36,716 nucleotides of DNA from Ruminococcaceae bacterium UBA5413 (GTDB lineage: Bacteria; Bacillota; Clostridia; Oscillospirales; Acutalibacteraceae): positions 1 through 36,716 of the forward strand of contig DHNP01000046.1 in assembly GCA_002409585.1 (NCBI GenBank), in the 5' to 3' direction. Under the pieces are notes generated by a model. The model was not told where the DNA came from. It saw only the letters and a program-made list of their open reading frames with translations, and ran no database searches. Shown one piece after another: positions 21,801-29,279 of this stretch. The position numbers and the translations under genes were made by a program. The stretch's first letter is position 1, and each line of letters begins with the position of its first letter.

Positions 21801-21885
21801 ACAGCTCTCCGTCACGTCGCTTTTCCTCATAGGCGCGTTTTGGGCGGCGGCAGTCGCTTTCATACCGCGCCTTCGCCGCCCGTAA
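18853..21885 (+). CDS. degenerate (pseudo) P-type ATPase with a long acidic disordered N-terminus
   Basis: 1010 residues. The first 450 or so are hydrophilic and rich in Pro, Gly, Glu and Asp. They include a start motif YSVDEILAEAHIIKD, a poly-Lys patch followed by GLFSFFRRS, an acidic run, and the repeated segment VKEPETP/VKEPETI. From about 455 there are several membrane helices, then a cytoplasmic region that aligns with the P and N domains of P1B-type ATPases: GPLGDVFDQII, and YIDGLGVTGLADGKKVLVGN (family GxGVxGxxxGxxVLVGN), followed by two C-terminal helices. The catalytic motifs are gone: DKTGTLT is DDKDLFP (residues 734-740), the hinge TGD(N) is RTRDPN, the GDGxND loop is SNGLGN, and no TGES or CPC is seen. 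It cannot pump ions by the usual cycle. AAGGAG precedes the ATG. Role unknown; a scaffold or regulatory membrane protein is my guess. Confidence 0.7.
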   Translation: MDGKNKTPQSEYSVDEILAEAHIIKDSETKQAAVKGGPAEAAGSDRPAFADEVKAAPDETFKSETGKVPAAGEESKDSGGNGKKKKKKGLFSFFRRSKEYEDDDEEDDLYYGLQLKPLSEYRKEYENTVKIDLNGKDGSPGDSDTPENMDETFRRIHEERRKRLERIMEQAGVEPDDFISGTGGMAGGGKGTPPKSPADKATQDKPQPAPPERSGAEPVCPPANQAPPPRDGENTAGQRQSRDGENGQAGGGKGESGESRSAVLGGSISGGTEDTETPPPVKEPETPHRGGGQSVPPVPVKEPETIPRPHYKAKSGLPVRVVSLDGFEEILRSEALMYPSAEPGSPAAAEGPAETADPEEPPSPPLDGTPADDAGGSEETLNGGFYDDGASLDNTIEFPGVYRNAEPEKAKKHFRIFGDEEPESPVGGETDGGEEELDDYTKPEDAPSIINDIAGSLGKLFVRLIALGIISVLMLVSGFAYEYSSLLPSGIHNVYTSQTFLIMQLIFLFTAAAFCFPTISGGLKGIFKFKINADSAVSAAVAVTLVQNAVLLVHGMPSGSYSYSVLAVCALFMNLAGKFSMEKRIMKNFKYISSPGKKYAVQLFDDHNTALKLAKGCVLGEPKIAYETPAGFLKNFLRFSYMPDPGEKTSQSVGAVTIIASLALCAAAFFIKKDAVYAVDALAAAMCAGIPFMNTLSVNLPVARLGKTAARCGSMAAGWHTVEHFSETNAVMLDDKDLFPKGTIVLNGIKTFGGQSIDDAILDATALACVIGGPLGDVFDQIIKNKHDILPKVSSVVYIDGLGVTGLADGKKVLVGNGSLMKENAIEPPSRDYERKYIQSGRQLIYLACANELTAMFIVSYHSDRQRAMELKRMENNGVSLIVRTRDPNITPVLISRCFGLSVNSVNVLSNGLGNVYAALQAAPPERIDAVMATKGRVTSMMRLLTACIRQRGNISIAVVLQNTGAILGLLLAALSICVFGLKQLSVTSLFLIGAFWAAAVAFIPRLRRP

Positions 21886-22033
21886 CCCAAGGGGCGGCAG
21901 GCACAGGCTGTATCCGCACACCGCGGCTTGCGTGCTTTTGTGAAATGGCGGCGCAGTAATCGGAAGATATAAGGTAAAACAGGGCGAAAAATAAAGGTAC
22001 GGCCTGTTAAATTAAAAAAACGGAGAAAAGCTA

Positions 22034-22062
22034 TTGACAACATTTTACGGTTGTGGTAATAT
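22034..22062 (+). promoter_or_regulatory. strong sigma-A promoter of rplM-rpsI
   Basis: TTGACA (22034-22039), exactly 17 bases, TAATAT (22057-22062), about 90 bases before the rplM start. Confidence 0.8.
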
Positions 22063-22087
22063 CATTTCTGTTACTTTGTATATTTTT

Positions 22088-22123
22088 TAAACGGTCTTGA
22101 TTTACAGAAGCGCACGCCGTTTA
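22088..22123 (+). promoter_or_regulatory. candidate ribosomal protein L13 leader hairpin
   Basis: TAAACGG (22088-22094) pairs with CCGTTTA (22117-22123) in the leader between promoter and ribosome binding site. Position and the segment GCACGCCGTTTATAAAGG resemble the Firmicute L13 leader (autoregulatory binding site of L13) as I remember it. A covariance-model search was not possible. Confidence 0.5.
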
Positions 22124-22153
22124 TAAAGGTAAATTTTCAGGAGGTAATAATCA

Positions 22154-22582
22154 ATGTCAACCTATATGCCGAAAGCCGGCGACATTAAGCGTAGCTGGTA
22201 CGTAATAAATGCCGCGGGCAAACCGCTTGGCCGTGTTGCGGCGCAGGCTGCGGTACTGCTCCGCGGAAAACATAAGCCAACGTTCGCCCCACATGCCGAC
22301 TGCGGCGACAATGTCATCATCATAAACTGCAGGGAAGCAGTGCTGACAGGCAAAAAGTCTGAGGAGAAAATCTATTTTCACCCTACGCCTTACATCGGCC
22401 ATATGAAAAAAGTGCCGTACTCGACCCTGATGGCTGAAAAGCCGTGCAAAGCCATGGAGCTTGCTGTAAAGGGTATGATACCTGACACCACCATAGGCCG
22501 TGCCGCCATGACAAGGCTTCGCCTTTACGAAGGCGCGGAACATAACCACGCGGCACAAAAACCGCAGGCTTGGGAACTGTAA
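22154..22582 (+). CDS. rplM: 50S ribosomal protein L13
   Basis: 142 residues, normal length. It binds 23S rRNA early in assembly of the large subunit. Family segments are clear: STYMPKAGDIKRSWYVINAA, GKPLGRVAAQAAVLLRGKHK, VIIINCREAVLTGKK, YFHPTPYIGHMKK and AVKGMIPDTTIGRAAMTRLR, LYEGAEHNHAAQKP. GGAGG sits eight bases before the ATG. It is followed by rpsI after 15 bases, the universal rplM-rpsI order, with a sigma-A promoter and a leader hairpin upstream. Confidence 0.97.
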   Translation: MSTYMPKAGDIKRSWYVINAAGKPLGRVAAQAAVLLRGKHKPTFAPHADCGDNVIIINCREAVLTGKKSEEKIYFHPTPYIGHMKKVPYSTLMAEKPCKAMELAVKGMIPDTTIGRAAMTRLRLYEGAEHNHAAQKPQAWEL

Positions 22583-22597
22583 GGGGGAGGATTTATA

Positions 22598-22999
22598 ATG
22601 TACGATAAAGAAGCTTATTTTTACGGAACAGGCAGAAGAAAAAGCTCCGTCGCCCGTGTCCGCCTTTACCAGGGCACCGGCAAGGTAACTGTAAACGACA
22701 GAAACATAGACGACTACTTCGGGCTTGACACCTTAAAGGCCATAGTCCGCCAGCCGCTTGTGCTGACTAAAACAGACGAAAAGTTCGACGTTGTCTGCCG
22801 CGTAGCGGGCGGCGGCGTTACCGGCCAGGCCGGCGCAGTACGCCACGGCATTGCAAGGGCGCTTTTACAGTATGATACCGAGAACCTCCGTCCGATACTC
22901 AAAAAGGCGGGGTTCCTGACACGCGACCCAAGAATGAAAGAACGCAAAAAGTACGGGCTCAAAGCTGCGCGCCGTGCGCCGCAATTCTCAAAGAGATAA
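22598..22999 (+). CDS. rpsI: 30S ribosomal protein S9
   Basis: 133 residues, normal length. Its C-terminal tail reaches the ribosomal P site. Family segments are YFYGTGRRKSSVARVRLYQG, VNDRNIDDYFGLDTLK, RVAGGGVTGQAGAVRHGIAR and the invariant end RRAPQFSKR; the terminal Arg that touches P-site tRNA is present. GGGGGAGG precedes the ATG. Second gene of the rplM operon, followed by a hairpin terminator. Confidence 0.97.
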   Translation: MYDKEAYFYGTGRRKSSVARVRLYQGTGKVTVNDRNIDDYFGLDTLKAIVRQPLVLTKTDEKFDVVCRVAGGGVTGQAGAVRHGIARALLQYDTENLRPILKKAGFLTRDPRMKERKKYGLKAARRAPQFSKR

Positions 23000-23020
23000 C
23001 TTTACCTGTCCTCTTTTTTC

Positions 23021-23062
23021 AGGCCGGATCTGCCGCAAATTGTGCGGCTGTCCGGCCTATTT
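23021..23062 (+). terminator. Rho-independent terminator of rplM-rpsI
   Basis: AGGCCGGA (23021-23028) pairs with TCCGGCCT (23051-23058), with an inner GCCGCA/TGCGGC stem. The T-run after it is weak (ATTTGT), so termination may be partial and let some transcripts into the next gene. Confidence 0.65.
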
Positions 23063-23100
23063 GTATGCACTGGACTAATACCATATTAGGAGTATTCATT

Positions 23101-23811
23101 ATGCAGAAAATAATGAGGTACACGCGCGCTGCGGTCGATAAATACGGCATGATAGAAAATGGCGATAAAATAGCCGTCGGGGTTTCCGGCGGCAAAGACT
23201 CGCTTATGCTGCTGTGGGCGCTCGCACAGCTAAAAAGGTTTTACCCCCATGGCTTCGAACTTACGGCTGTGACGGCTGACCCGTGCTTCGGCGGAAAAGA
23301 AACCGACTTTTCCGGCGTTGAGGCTCTATGCAAAGGACTCGGCGTGCAGTACGTGCTGCGCCGCACACACTTGGGCGAAATCATCTTCGAAGAACGCAAA
23401 GAGAAAAACCCCTGCAGCCTGTGCGCCCGCATGCGCCGCGGCATACTGCACAACATGGCGAAAGAAGCCGGCTGCAATAAGATAGCGCTCGGCCACCACT
23501 ACGACGACGCCGTACAGACCTTCGTGATGAACCTCATATACGGCGGGCGCATCGGGTGTTTTTCACCAAAAACATACCTTTCGCGCAAAGATATAACACT
23601 TATACGCCCGCTTATTTTCTGCATGGAAAAGGAGCTTGCCGCAGGCGCGCGGAGGCTGTCGCTGCCTGTTGTAAAAAGCCTCTGCCCTGCCGACGGCAGC
23701 ACAAGCAGAAAAAAAGCCGCCGACATGATAAGTTCCCTCCAAAAAACGGAGCCCGACATAAAAGCGAAAATCATGGGCGCCATGCAGCGCGCCGGCCTTG
23801 ACGGCTGGTAA
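23101..23811 (+). CDS. TtcA/TilS-superfamily tRNA 2-thiolation protein
   Basis: 236 residues. The PP-loop SGGKDS (in GVSGGKDSLMLLWAL) binds ATP and adenylates the target base. The pair CSLC (in NPCSLCARMRRGIL) and the later Cys in KSLCPAD are the three cysteines that hold the [4Fe-4S] cluster in TtcA. GHHYDDAVQTFVMNLIYGG is the second family block. In E. coli TtcA makes 2-thiocytidine at tRNA position 32; clostridial relatives of this length are usually annotated tRNA 2-thiocytidine biosynthesis protein TtcA. The frame opens 12 codons earlier, but AGGAG eight bases before the ATG at 23101 fixes this start. It may be partly co-transcribed with rpsI. Confidence 0.85.
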   Translation: MQKIMRYTRAAVDKYGMIENGDKIAVGVSGGKDSLMLLWALAQLKRFYPHGFELTAVTADPCFGGKETDFSGVEALCKGLGVQYVLRRTHLGEIIFEERKEKNPCSLCARMRRGILHNMAKEAGCNKIALGHHYDDAVQTFVMNLIYGGRIGCFSPKTYLSRKDITLIRPLIFCMEKELAAGARRLSLPVVKSLCPADGSTSRKKAADMISSLQKTEPDIKAKIMGAMQRAGLDGW

Positions 23812-23854
23812 ACGCAGTAACTACAAAATTCTTATATTATTAATGTATATATAT

Positions 23855-23889
23855 GCGCGCTCACGGGGCTTTCCACGGGCGCGCTTTTT
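23855..23889 (+). terminator. Rho-independent terminator of the TtcA-like gene
   Basis: GCGCGC (23855-23860) pairs with GCGCGC (23879-23884), followed by five T residues. It overlaps the last codons of the convergent gene on the minus strand (stop at 23861). Confidence 0.65.
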
Positions 23890-24562
23890 CGTACCAGCCT
23901 TTTCCTTTCCAGTACGCGCTGTCGGCTTCTATGCCGATTTTTTTCTGCATCATACGCATTATGTAAAAAGTGAGTTTTGCCCTTAAAGACGGCGTCACTT
24001 TCCCATAGCGCGACTTTATTTTTCCGGTTATGGCATCCGTCTTCCTCTCTGCTTTTGCCTTTATTTTTCCGCTTACACCGTCCCATGACGCCGCGTATAC
24101 AGCTAAACCGCAGCTGTATATCCTTGCAACGCCCCAAAAACGCAGGCTGTCCCTTATGTCTTTGCAGGCAGGCCTCATCCCGGCTCCGGCGGCAGTCGCC
24201 ACGCAGACCGCCTGCTTGGAGAACATCTTCCCCTCCGGCCTGTGTACCATCCACCTGTACGCAAAGTGGTCGAGGAACGCTTTCATGGAACCTGTCGCGT
24301 GGTAAACGTAAACCGGCGTCGTAAAGATAAGCACGTCGGCGGAGTCAAGGGCTTCGGCTATAGGCCCCGTATATTTGTAGTGCGGGCATAATTTTTCACT
24401 TTTCACGATGCAGTTTATGCATCCGCAGCAAAACTCCGGCAAATCGCGCGGCAGGAATATTTCTTTTATATCGCCGCCATCGGCAATCTTTTCCGCGAGC
24501 ATCCTGCCTATGCGGTACGTGGAGCCCTTGTGGTTCTGCCCGTTTATCAACACTGCTTTCAT
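23861..24562 (-). CDS. flavodoxin-fold NAD(P)H-dependent FMN oxidoreductase
   Basis: 233 residues. The N-terminal MKAVLINGQNHKGSTYRIGRML is the FMN-phosphate loop of the NADPH-dependent FMN reductase/iron-sulfur flavoprotein family. FCCGCINCIVKSEKLCPHY carries the Cys cluster typical of this group (in iron-sulfur flavoproteins it binds [4Fe-4S]; here the CxxC-x6-C spacing suggests a related site). DVLIFTTPVYVYHATGSMKAFLDHF is the flavin-binding second loop. The C-terminal 70 residues are basic and outside the fold. A cytoplasmic flavin reductase or quinone/nitro reductase is likely; the physiological electron acceptor cannot be told. GGGAGG precedes the ATG. Monocistronic, convergent with the TtcA-like gene. 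Confidence 0.85.
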   Translation of the reverse strand: MKAVLINGQNHKGSTYRIGRMLAEKIADGGDIKEIFLPRDLPEFCCGCINCIVKSEKLCPHYKYTGPIAEALDSADVLIFTTPVYVYHATGSMKAFLDHFAYRWMVHRPEGKMFSKQAVCVATAAGAGMRPACKDIRDSLRFWGVARIYSCGLAVYAASWDGVSGKIKAKAERKTDAITGKIKSRYGKVTPSLRAKLTFYIMRMMQKKIGIEADSAYWKGKGWYEKARPWKAP

Positions 24563-24685
24563 AATATCAGCCCTCCCGGAATTCAGTCAATTATAGCACC
24601 TCCGGAAAATATATTAATTCATTCCGGTTACTAAATTTTTTTCGTTATTATAAAAATATAATACAATATTTAGGGAATATGCTAA

Positions 24686-24715
24686 TTGACTTATATTTCC
24701 TTTAAGGGCTAAGAT
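24686..24715 (+). promoter_or_regulatory. candidate sigma-A promoter of the GH3 gene
   Basis: TTGACT (24686-24691), 18 bases, TAAGAT (24710-24715), about 60 bases before the start codon. Confidence 0.5.
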
Positions 24716-24774
24716 TAAAAACGGATATTATAAAAACAAGGCCGCAGTACAGCCCGTAAAAGGAGAACGGTAAA

Positions 24775-26619
24775 ATGAAAAAATACCTTTCACTTCTTTT
24801 TTCATGCATATTGATTCTTTCCGCGGCAGGATGCGGCGGGAGTGCGCAAGAGGCTCCAGCAGGCTCCGCTGTTTCTTCGGCGGCACACCGTGCGGCCGGC
24901 GCGCACGGATCTGCCGCCGAACAGGCTGCCGCGCTTATGGGCAAAATGTCGCTGCAGCAGAAGATATGCCAAATGCTTCAGGGCGCGGGCTGCTATGTAA
25001 CATACGGCAGCGAGCGTGAATATTGCTTCGGTTCCATCTTAAACGGCGGCAATTCATATATGCGAGATGCGGCAACGTGGAAATCGTTCGCGGACGGCTA
25101 CCAGCAAGCCGCCATGTCATCGCCGCTCCCCATCCCATGCATGTACGGGCTTGACGCCGTACACGGGCACAACAACGTGCAGGATGCCGTTATTTTCCCG
25201 CACAACATAGGCATAGGCGCGGCAAATGACGAAGCGCTTACATATAAGATGGGCGCCGCCGCCGCGGAGGAGATGAAGGCGACCGACGTGTTCTGGAGCT
25301 TTTCGCCGTGCCTTGCTGTCGACTCCGACCCGCGCTGGGGGCGCACCTACGAAAGCTATTCGTCAGACCCTGACACAGTGGCAAAGCTCGGCGCAGCTTT
25401 TGCAAAAGGGATGCTTGACCACGGCGTAATGCCGACGGCAAAGCACTTTATAGGCGACGGCAGCGTAGTTTATGGCACCGGCGAAGGCAATAACCTTATC
25501 GACCGCGGCGACGCAAAGCTCAGCGATGCTTCGCTTGAGAAACTGCTTAAACCGTACAGGGCGCTTTTAAACGAAGGCGTCAAAGTCGTTATGGCAAGCC
25601 ACAGCAGCGTAAACGGCGTAAAAATGCACGCAAACAAGCATCTGCTCACGGACGTTTTAAAAGGTGAAATGAAATTTGACGGTTTTGTGGTAAGCGACTG
25701 GGAGTCCGTCGAAAACATACCCGGAGCTTCACTTGAAGATAAGCTCGCGTCGGCAATAAACGCCGGCATAGATATGCTCATGCAGCCTGAAAACTGCCCC
25801 GAATGCCTGCAGCTCATAACCGACGCCGTAAAAAAAGGCGCGATTCCGCAGGCGCGCATAGACGATGCCGTAAAGCGCATACTTACAGTAAAATATGGCA
25901 TGGGGCTTTTCGACGACCCCATGGGTAAAAACAAAAAGCGTGAAGTAACCGATGTAGGTTCCCAAAAGTACCGTGACATTGCGCGCCAGCTTGTCGAGGA
26001 AAGCCTCGTGCTCGTTAAAAACGACGGCAAAATCCTTCCGTTCAAAAAGGGAACGAACATTTTCGTCACCGGCCCGGCCGCCGACAACATAGGCGTACAG
26101 TGCGGCGGCTGGACGGTACAGTGGGCAGGCGGCATAGACCAGAACGGGCAGCGCGTAACCAAAGGCACCACCATACTTGAGGGGCTAAAGGCTCTCTCAA
26201 AAGAATACGGCCTTAATATTATCACAGACGAAAAAGATGCCCCAAAAGCCGACGTTACTCTTTTGTGCGTAGGCGAAAAGCCGTACTCCGAATGGGAGGG
26301 CGACACAAAGGACATGAGCCTTACCGGCGCTTTGGGGCTTGACGGCAGCGCCGGCTCAATAGCGCTTGCTGAAAAGCTCAGCAAGCCTACCGTTACGCTC
26401 ATCGTCGCAGGCAGGGAAGTGCTTATAAACGGCTACATTAATAACTGGGACAGCGTAGTCATGTGCTACCTTCCGGGCAGCGAGGGGCAGGGCGTCGCAA
26501 ACGTGCTTACAGGCAAAGCCGGCTTTAAAGGAAAGCTTTCCATGCCGTGGTACAGAACTTTAAACAGCATAGGCACAGACGATACCTTATTTGAAAAAGG
26601 CTTCGGGCTGAGCTACTGA
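24775..26619 (+). CDS. lipoprotein glycoside hydrolase family 3 (beta-glucosidase-like)
   Basis: 614 residues. A lipoprotein signal ends in the lipobox LSAAGC (Cys20), so the enzyme is tethered outside the membrane. A short Ala/Ser linker follows. The N-terminal (alpha/beta)8 barrel has LPIPCMYGLDAVHGHNNV, PCLAVDSDPRWGRTYESYS, the substrate-binding KHFIGDG, and the catalytic nucleophile Asp in FDGFVVSDWESV. The second domain begins near VEESLVLVKNDGKILPF and includes SEWEGDTKDMSL, where the acid/base Glu of ExoI-type enzymes is expected, and AGREVLINGY. Layout and length match the ExoP/barley ExoI branch of GH3, which removes glucose from beta-glucans. GGAGAA precedes the ATG. No transporter is adjacent. 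Confidence 0.93.
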   Translation: MKKYLSLLFSCILILSAAGCGGSAQEAPAGSAVSSAAHRAAGAHGSAAEQAAALMGKMSLQQKICQMLQGAGCYVTYGSEREYCFGSILNGGNSYMRDAATWKSFADGYQQAAMSSPLPIPCMYGLDAVHGHNNVQDAVIFPHNIGIGAANDEALTYKMGAAAAEEMKATDVFWSFSPCLAVDSDPRWGRTYESYSSDPDTVAKLGAAFAKGMLDHGVMPTAKHFIGDGSVVYGTGEGNNLIDRGDAKLSDASLEKLLKPYRALLNEGVKVVMASHSSVNGVKMHANKHLLTDVLKGEMKFDGFVVSDWESVENIPGASLEDKLASAINAGIDMLMQPENCPECLQLITDAVKKGAIPQARIDDAVKRILTVKYGMGLFDDPMGKNKKREVTDVGSQKYRDIARQLVEESLVLVKNDGKILPFKKGTNIFVTGPAADNIGVQCGGWTVQWAGGIDQNGQRVTKGTTILEGLKALSKEYGLNIITDEKDAPKADVTLLCVGEKPYSEWEGDTKDMSLTGALGLDGSAGSIALAEKLSKPTVTLIVAGREVLINGYINNWDSVVMCYLPGSEGQGVANVLTGKAGFKGKLSMPWYRTLNSIGTDDTLFEKGFGLSY

Positions 26620-26645
26620 AACATTTCCGCTTTATAGCACGCGGC

Positions 26646-26688
26646 AAAGGCGGCCTGCCGGCGCATAAAACACCGGCAGGCCGCCTTT
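26646..26688. terminator. bidirectional Rho-independent terminator
   Basis: A perfect 16-pair stem (26646-26661 with 26673-26688) and an 11-base loop, with T runs on both strands. It lies between the convergent ends of the GH3 gene (26619) and the anti-sigma gene (26698) and serves both. Confidence 0.92.
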
Positions 26689-26697
26689 CATTAATTA

Positions 26698-27783
26698 TTA
26701 TTTCACGGTATATTCCGTACCGTCCACGAGTACCGCTTTTACATTGTCTAAATCTATTATGCGTGAAAAATATCCTGCTATGACGTCCTTTTTACCTGGG
26801 TTGCGGTTCCACGCCGACTCTGTTACAAGCGGAGTGCTCCTGTTAAACAAACCGCCGTCGTCCACAACAACGCCGCCTCCCGACCCTTCCGTGCCAAAGT
26901 CCACCATGCCGCCGAGGTCTAAGTCCTCTTTTGAACCGTCCTTCATCAGCAGCGCTATATCAGGCAGCGTCACCTCCGTATTTTCCGATAATTTCCCCTC
27001 ACTGCCTATGAGCATTACGCCGAGCGGCGAAAGCTCGACGCTTTCGGGTTTATACGCTTTGCCTTTATAAAGTTCCGTGTCAATGCTGATTGTTTTGGAG
27101 GCCGTCGAATGTTCGAGCGGCACGCTGACTTTAAGCGGCTTTTCCTCATTATTTACGGAAATATTTACCGTTTCGGAAATGTAATTTTTAAGGCTCGTCA
27201 GCTTTATATCGTAATAATGCTTTTTCCCCTTGTCGAAGTCCGGTAATGAATTGCACGCGTAGCTTCCGCACTCCTGGCCGCAGTCCACCGAAAACAAGTC
27301 TATAGGGTCCTTCGCCGTCTTGTCGTTTTTGCTGCTTTCAAGCGAAACCACGATGTCGGTCTTATAACCGTCGGAAAGTACGCTCTCAACCGCCAGAGTG
27401 CGGGCACCGTTGGAAACAGAAATGTGCGGCGACGAAATGTCGTCCTTTACGCTGTCGGCGCTTCCGCCGAAAATAGACTCGAAATACCCCAAACCGCCTG
27501 TCGCGGCAAATACCCCTACGCTTACAAGGCAGAGCATTGCGGCTATGAGCAGTATGCGCAGCGGCTTTTTCACAGCGTGTTTTTTGCTTTTACATATGGG
27601 CGTTACATCCGGCACTTCCGCAAAGGCCCCGCGGCCTGCTTCCTGCGCTGTTCTCACAAGCAGAAGTCCCTTTATCTTTTCGTCCGTCGGTTCGGGCATA
27701 CCTCCGGCGTTAAACTTTATATCACAGTAGTATTCACTTTTAAGGCATGAGCATATATCACTGATTTTCATTTGCTTTTTCAC
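26698..27783 (-). CDS. membrane anti-sigma factor-like protein (DUF4179 type)
   Basis: About 361 residues. A short cytoplasmic part of about 85 residues, with CSCLKSEYYCDIKFNAGG near the start, precedes one membrane helix (LRILLIAAMLCLVSVGVFAATGG). An extracytoplasmic domain of about 250 residues with beta-rich, DUF4179-like sequence follows. It sits immediately after an ECF sigma gene and overlaps its 3' end, the standard sigma/anti-sigma arrangement. It probably holds the sigma factor at the membrane until an external signal. The start is chosen at the GTG at 27783, ten bases after GGGGG; an in-frame ATG at 27771 has no good ribosome binding site. No zinc-binding HxxxCxxC motif is visible in the cytoplasmic part. 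Confidence 0.75.
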   Translation of the reverse strand: MKKQMKISDICSCLKSEYYCDIKFNAGGMPEPTDEKIKGLLLVRTAQEAGRGAFAEVPDVTPICKSKKHAVKKPLRILLIAAMLCLVSVGVFAATGGLGYFESIFGGSADSVKDDISSPHISVSNGARTLAVESVLSDGYKTDIVVSLESSKNDKTAKDPIDLFSVDCGQECGSYACNSLPDFDKGKKHYYDIKLTSLKNYISETVNISVNNEEKPLKVSVPLEHSTASKTISIDTELYKGKAYKPESVELSPLGVMLIGSEGKLSENTEVTLPDIALLMKDGSKEDLDLGGMVDFGTEGSGGGVVVDDGGLFNRSTPLVTESAWNRNPGKKDVIAGYFSRIIDLDNVKAVLVDGTEYTVK

Positions 27784-28324
27784 AAGAAGTGAACCCCCTT
27801 CCTTCAAGAGCGGCTTTAAGGCTTTTTCTTATGCGGAAAAGTTTTGTCTTCACCGTGGACTCGTTCATCGAAAGCTCCTGCGAAATTGCCTTTACAGCCT
27901 CGCCGTAAAAGTAATGGCGCACAAAGATTTCACGTCCGGGCTCTTCCAAAGCTCCCACAGCGCTGTTTAAAGCCTGCTCCATTTCATTTTTCTCGGCCTC
28001 CTCACACGGTCCGCCTGAAACGGTAAGTATGCCGTCGTCGTACTGTACAGGCTCGAAGCCTTTTTTTCTCAGCCTGCCCCAGACGGCGTTGCGCGCCGCT
28101 TTTGCAAGGTACGGTTTCAGTGAAGCGCACGGCTTTATGCCGCTCCCGTTTTTCCAAACGGAAAAAAACACGTCGGCGCAAAGCTCCTCAAGGTCTTCTT
28201 GTGAAAGCCTGTACTGCCCTATGCCGCACAATACGGACCATACGTATTTTTTGTAACGGCATATAAGCATATCGAGGCCTTTTGTATCTTTATTTTTTAT
28301 AAGTTCAATAATATCGCCGTCCAT
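27758..28324 (-). CDS. ECF-type RNA polymerase sigma factor
   Basis: 188 residues. Sigma region 2 spans about 10-75 (DMLICRYKKYVWSVL, then EDLEELCADVFFSVWKN). Region 4 spans about 120-175, with a helix-turn-helix in ISQELSMNESTVKTKLFRIRKSLK. It directs RNA polymerase to a small regulon. GGGGG six bases before the ATG at 28324 sets the start, although the frame stays open 21 codons further. It is translationally coupled to the anti-sigma gene. Such pairs often activate their own promoter; I could not identify a recognisable ECF motif in 28325-28433. Confidence 0.88.
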   Translation of the reverse strand: MDGDIIELIKNKDTKGLDMLICRYKKYVWSVLCGIGQYRLSQEDLEELCADVFFSVWKNGSGIKPCASLKPYLAKAARNAVWGRLRKKGFEPVQYDDGILTVSGGPCEEAEKNEMEQALNSAVGALEEPGREIFVRHYFYGEAVKAISQELSMNESTVKTKLFRIRKSLKAALEGRGFTSCEKANENQ

Positions 28325-28433
28325 GTCGTTCCCCCTTTCGCACGTGCCGTTTAACAATACGCATATTTTCCGTTTAGGTTTCACCAAGCTGAAAATTATT
28401 TATGTTTTATACGTTTTTTTACTCCATTGTAGC

Positions 28434-28477
28434 AAAAAGCGCCGCGGGACGGTTTTGGCACCTTTCCGAAGCGCTTT
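28434..28477 (-). terminator. candidate terminator of the Sir2 gene
   Basis: Minus strand: AAAGCGC (28471-28477) pairs with GCGCTTT (28436-28442), followed by further T residues, with an inner CGG/CCG pairing in a long loop. It starts 22 bases after the stop at 28499. Confidence 0.5.
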
Positions 28478-28498
28478 ATATTAAATACTGTATCCTTT

Positions 28499-29212
28499 TT
28501 ATATTTTACTTAAGACTTCGCCTATGCTGCCGTTTATGACAAGGTCGGCGCGTGAGTCGAGCGGCGTAACAGACCTGTTTATGAGTACGAGCCTGCCGCC
28601 GCGGTAGTAGTCTATGAGGCCGGCCGCCGGGTACACTGCAAGCGACGTCCCGCCTATGATAAGCATGTCCGCGCGCCTTATGGCGTTTACAGCCCCGCGT
28701 ATTACATTTTGGTCAAGCCCTTCTTCGTACAGCACTACGTCAGGCTTTACAATGCCTCCGCACTCACAGAGCGGTATGCCCTTAGTGTCTTTTATGTAAT
28801 CTACGCCGTAAAATTTGCCGCACCTTACACAATGGTTCCTGTGTACCGAGCCGTGAAGCTCAAAAACGTTTTTACTGCCGGCTTTTTGGTGGAGGCCGTC
28901 TATGTTCTGCGTAACAACGGCCAAAAGCCTGCCTTCCCGTTCAAGTTCCGCAAGCTTTACATGCGCGGCGTTCGGCTTTGCGTCGAGGTAGAGCATTTTG
29001 TCGCGGTAAAAGTCAAAAAAGCGCTCAGTGTGTTCTTCAAAAAAGCCGTGGCTGAGCATTACTTCCGGCGGATAATCGTACTTTTGGTTGTAAAGCCCGT
29101 CCACGCTCCTGAAGTCGGGGATGCCGCTTTCTGTTGACACTCCGGCGCCGCCGAAAAAAACTATCCTTCCGCTTTCATTTACCATTTTGCGGAGCTGTTC
29201 TTCTTTTGTCAT
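28499..29212 (-). CDS. NAD-dependent protein deacylase, Sir2 family
   Basis: 237 residues, usual for bacterial sirtuins. It removes acyl groups from lysines, consuming NAD+. The Rossmann-fold NAD site has GGAGVSTESGIPDFRS near residue 20. TQNIDGLHQKAG holds the catalytic Asn/Asp pair, and HGSVHRNHC has the catalytic His (first of HGSVH). The zinc site is CVRC and CEC, and GTSLAVYPAAGLIDYYRG closes the NAD pocket. All key residues are present. GGGGG precedes the ATG. Targets are not predictable from context. Confidence 0.95.
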   Translation of the reverse strand: MTKEEQLRKMVNESGRIVFFGGAGVSTESGIPDFRSVDGLYNQKYDYPPEVMLSHGFFEEHTERFFDFYRDKMLYLDAKPNAAHVKLAELEREGRLLAVVTQNIDGLHQKAGSKNVFELHGSVHRNHCVRCGKFYGVDYIKDTKGIPLCECGGIVKPDVVLYEEGLDQNVIRGAVNAIRRADMLIIGGTSLAVYPAAGLIDYYRGGRLVLINRSVTPLDSRADLVINGSIGEVLSKI

Positions 29213-29279
29213 AAAATATCCCCCTTACACAGCATTTTATTTACAATACTATAATAAAATCCAAAGCTTGTCCTTTACC

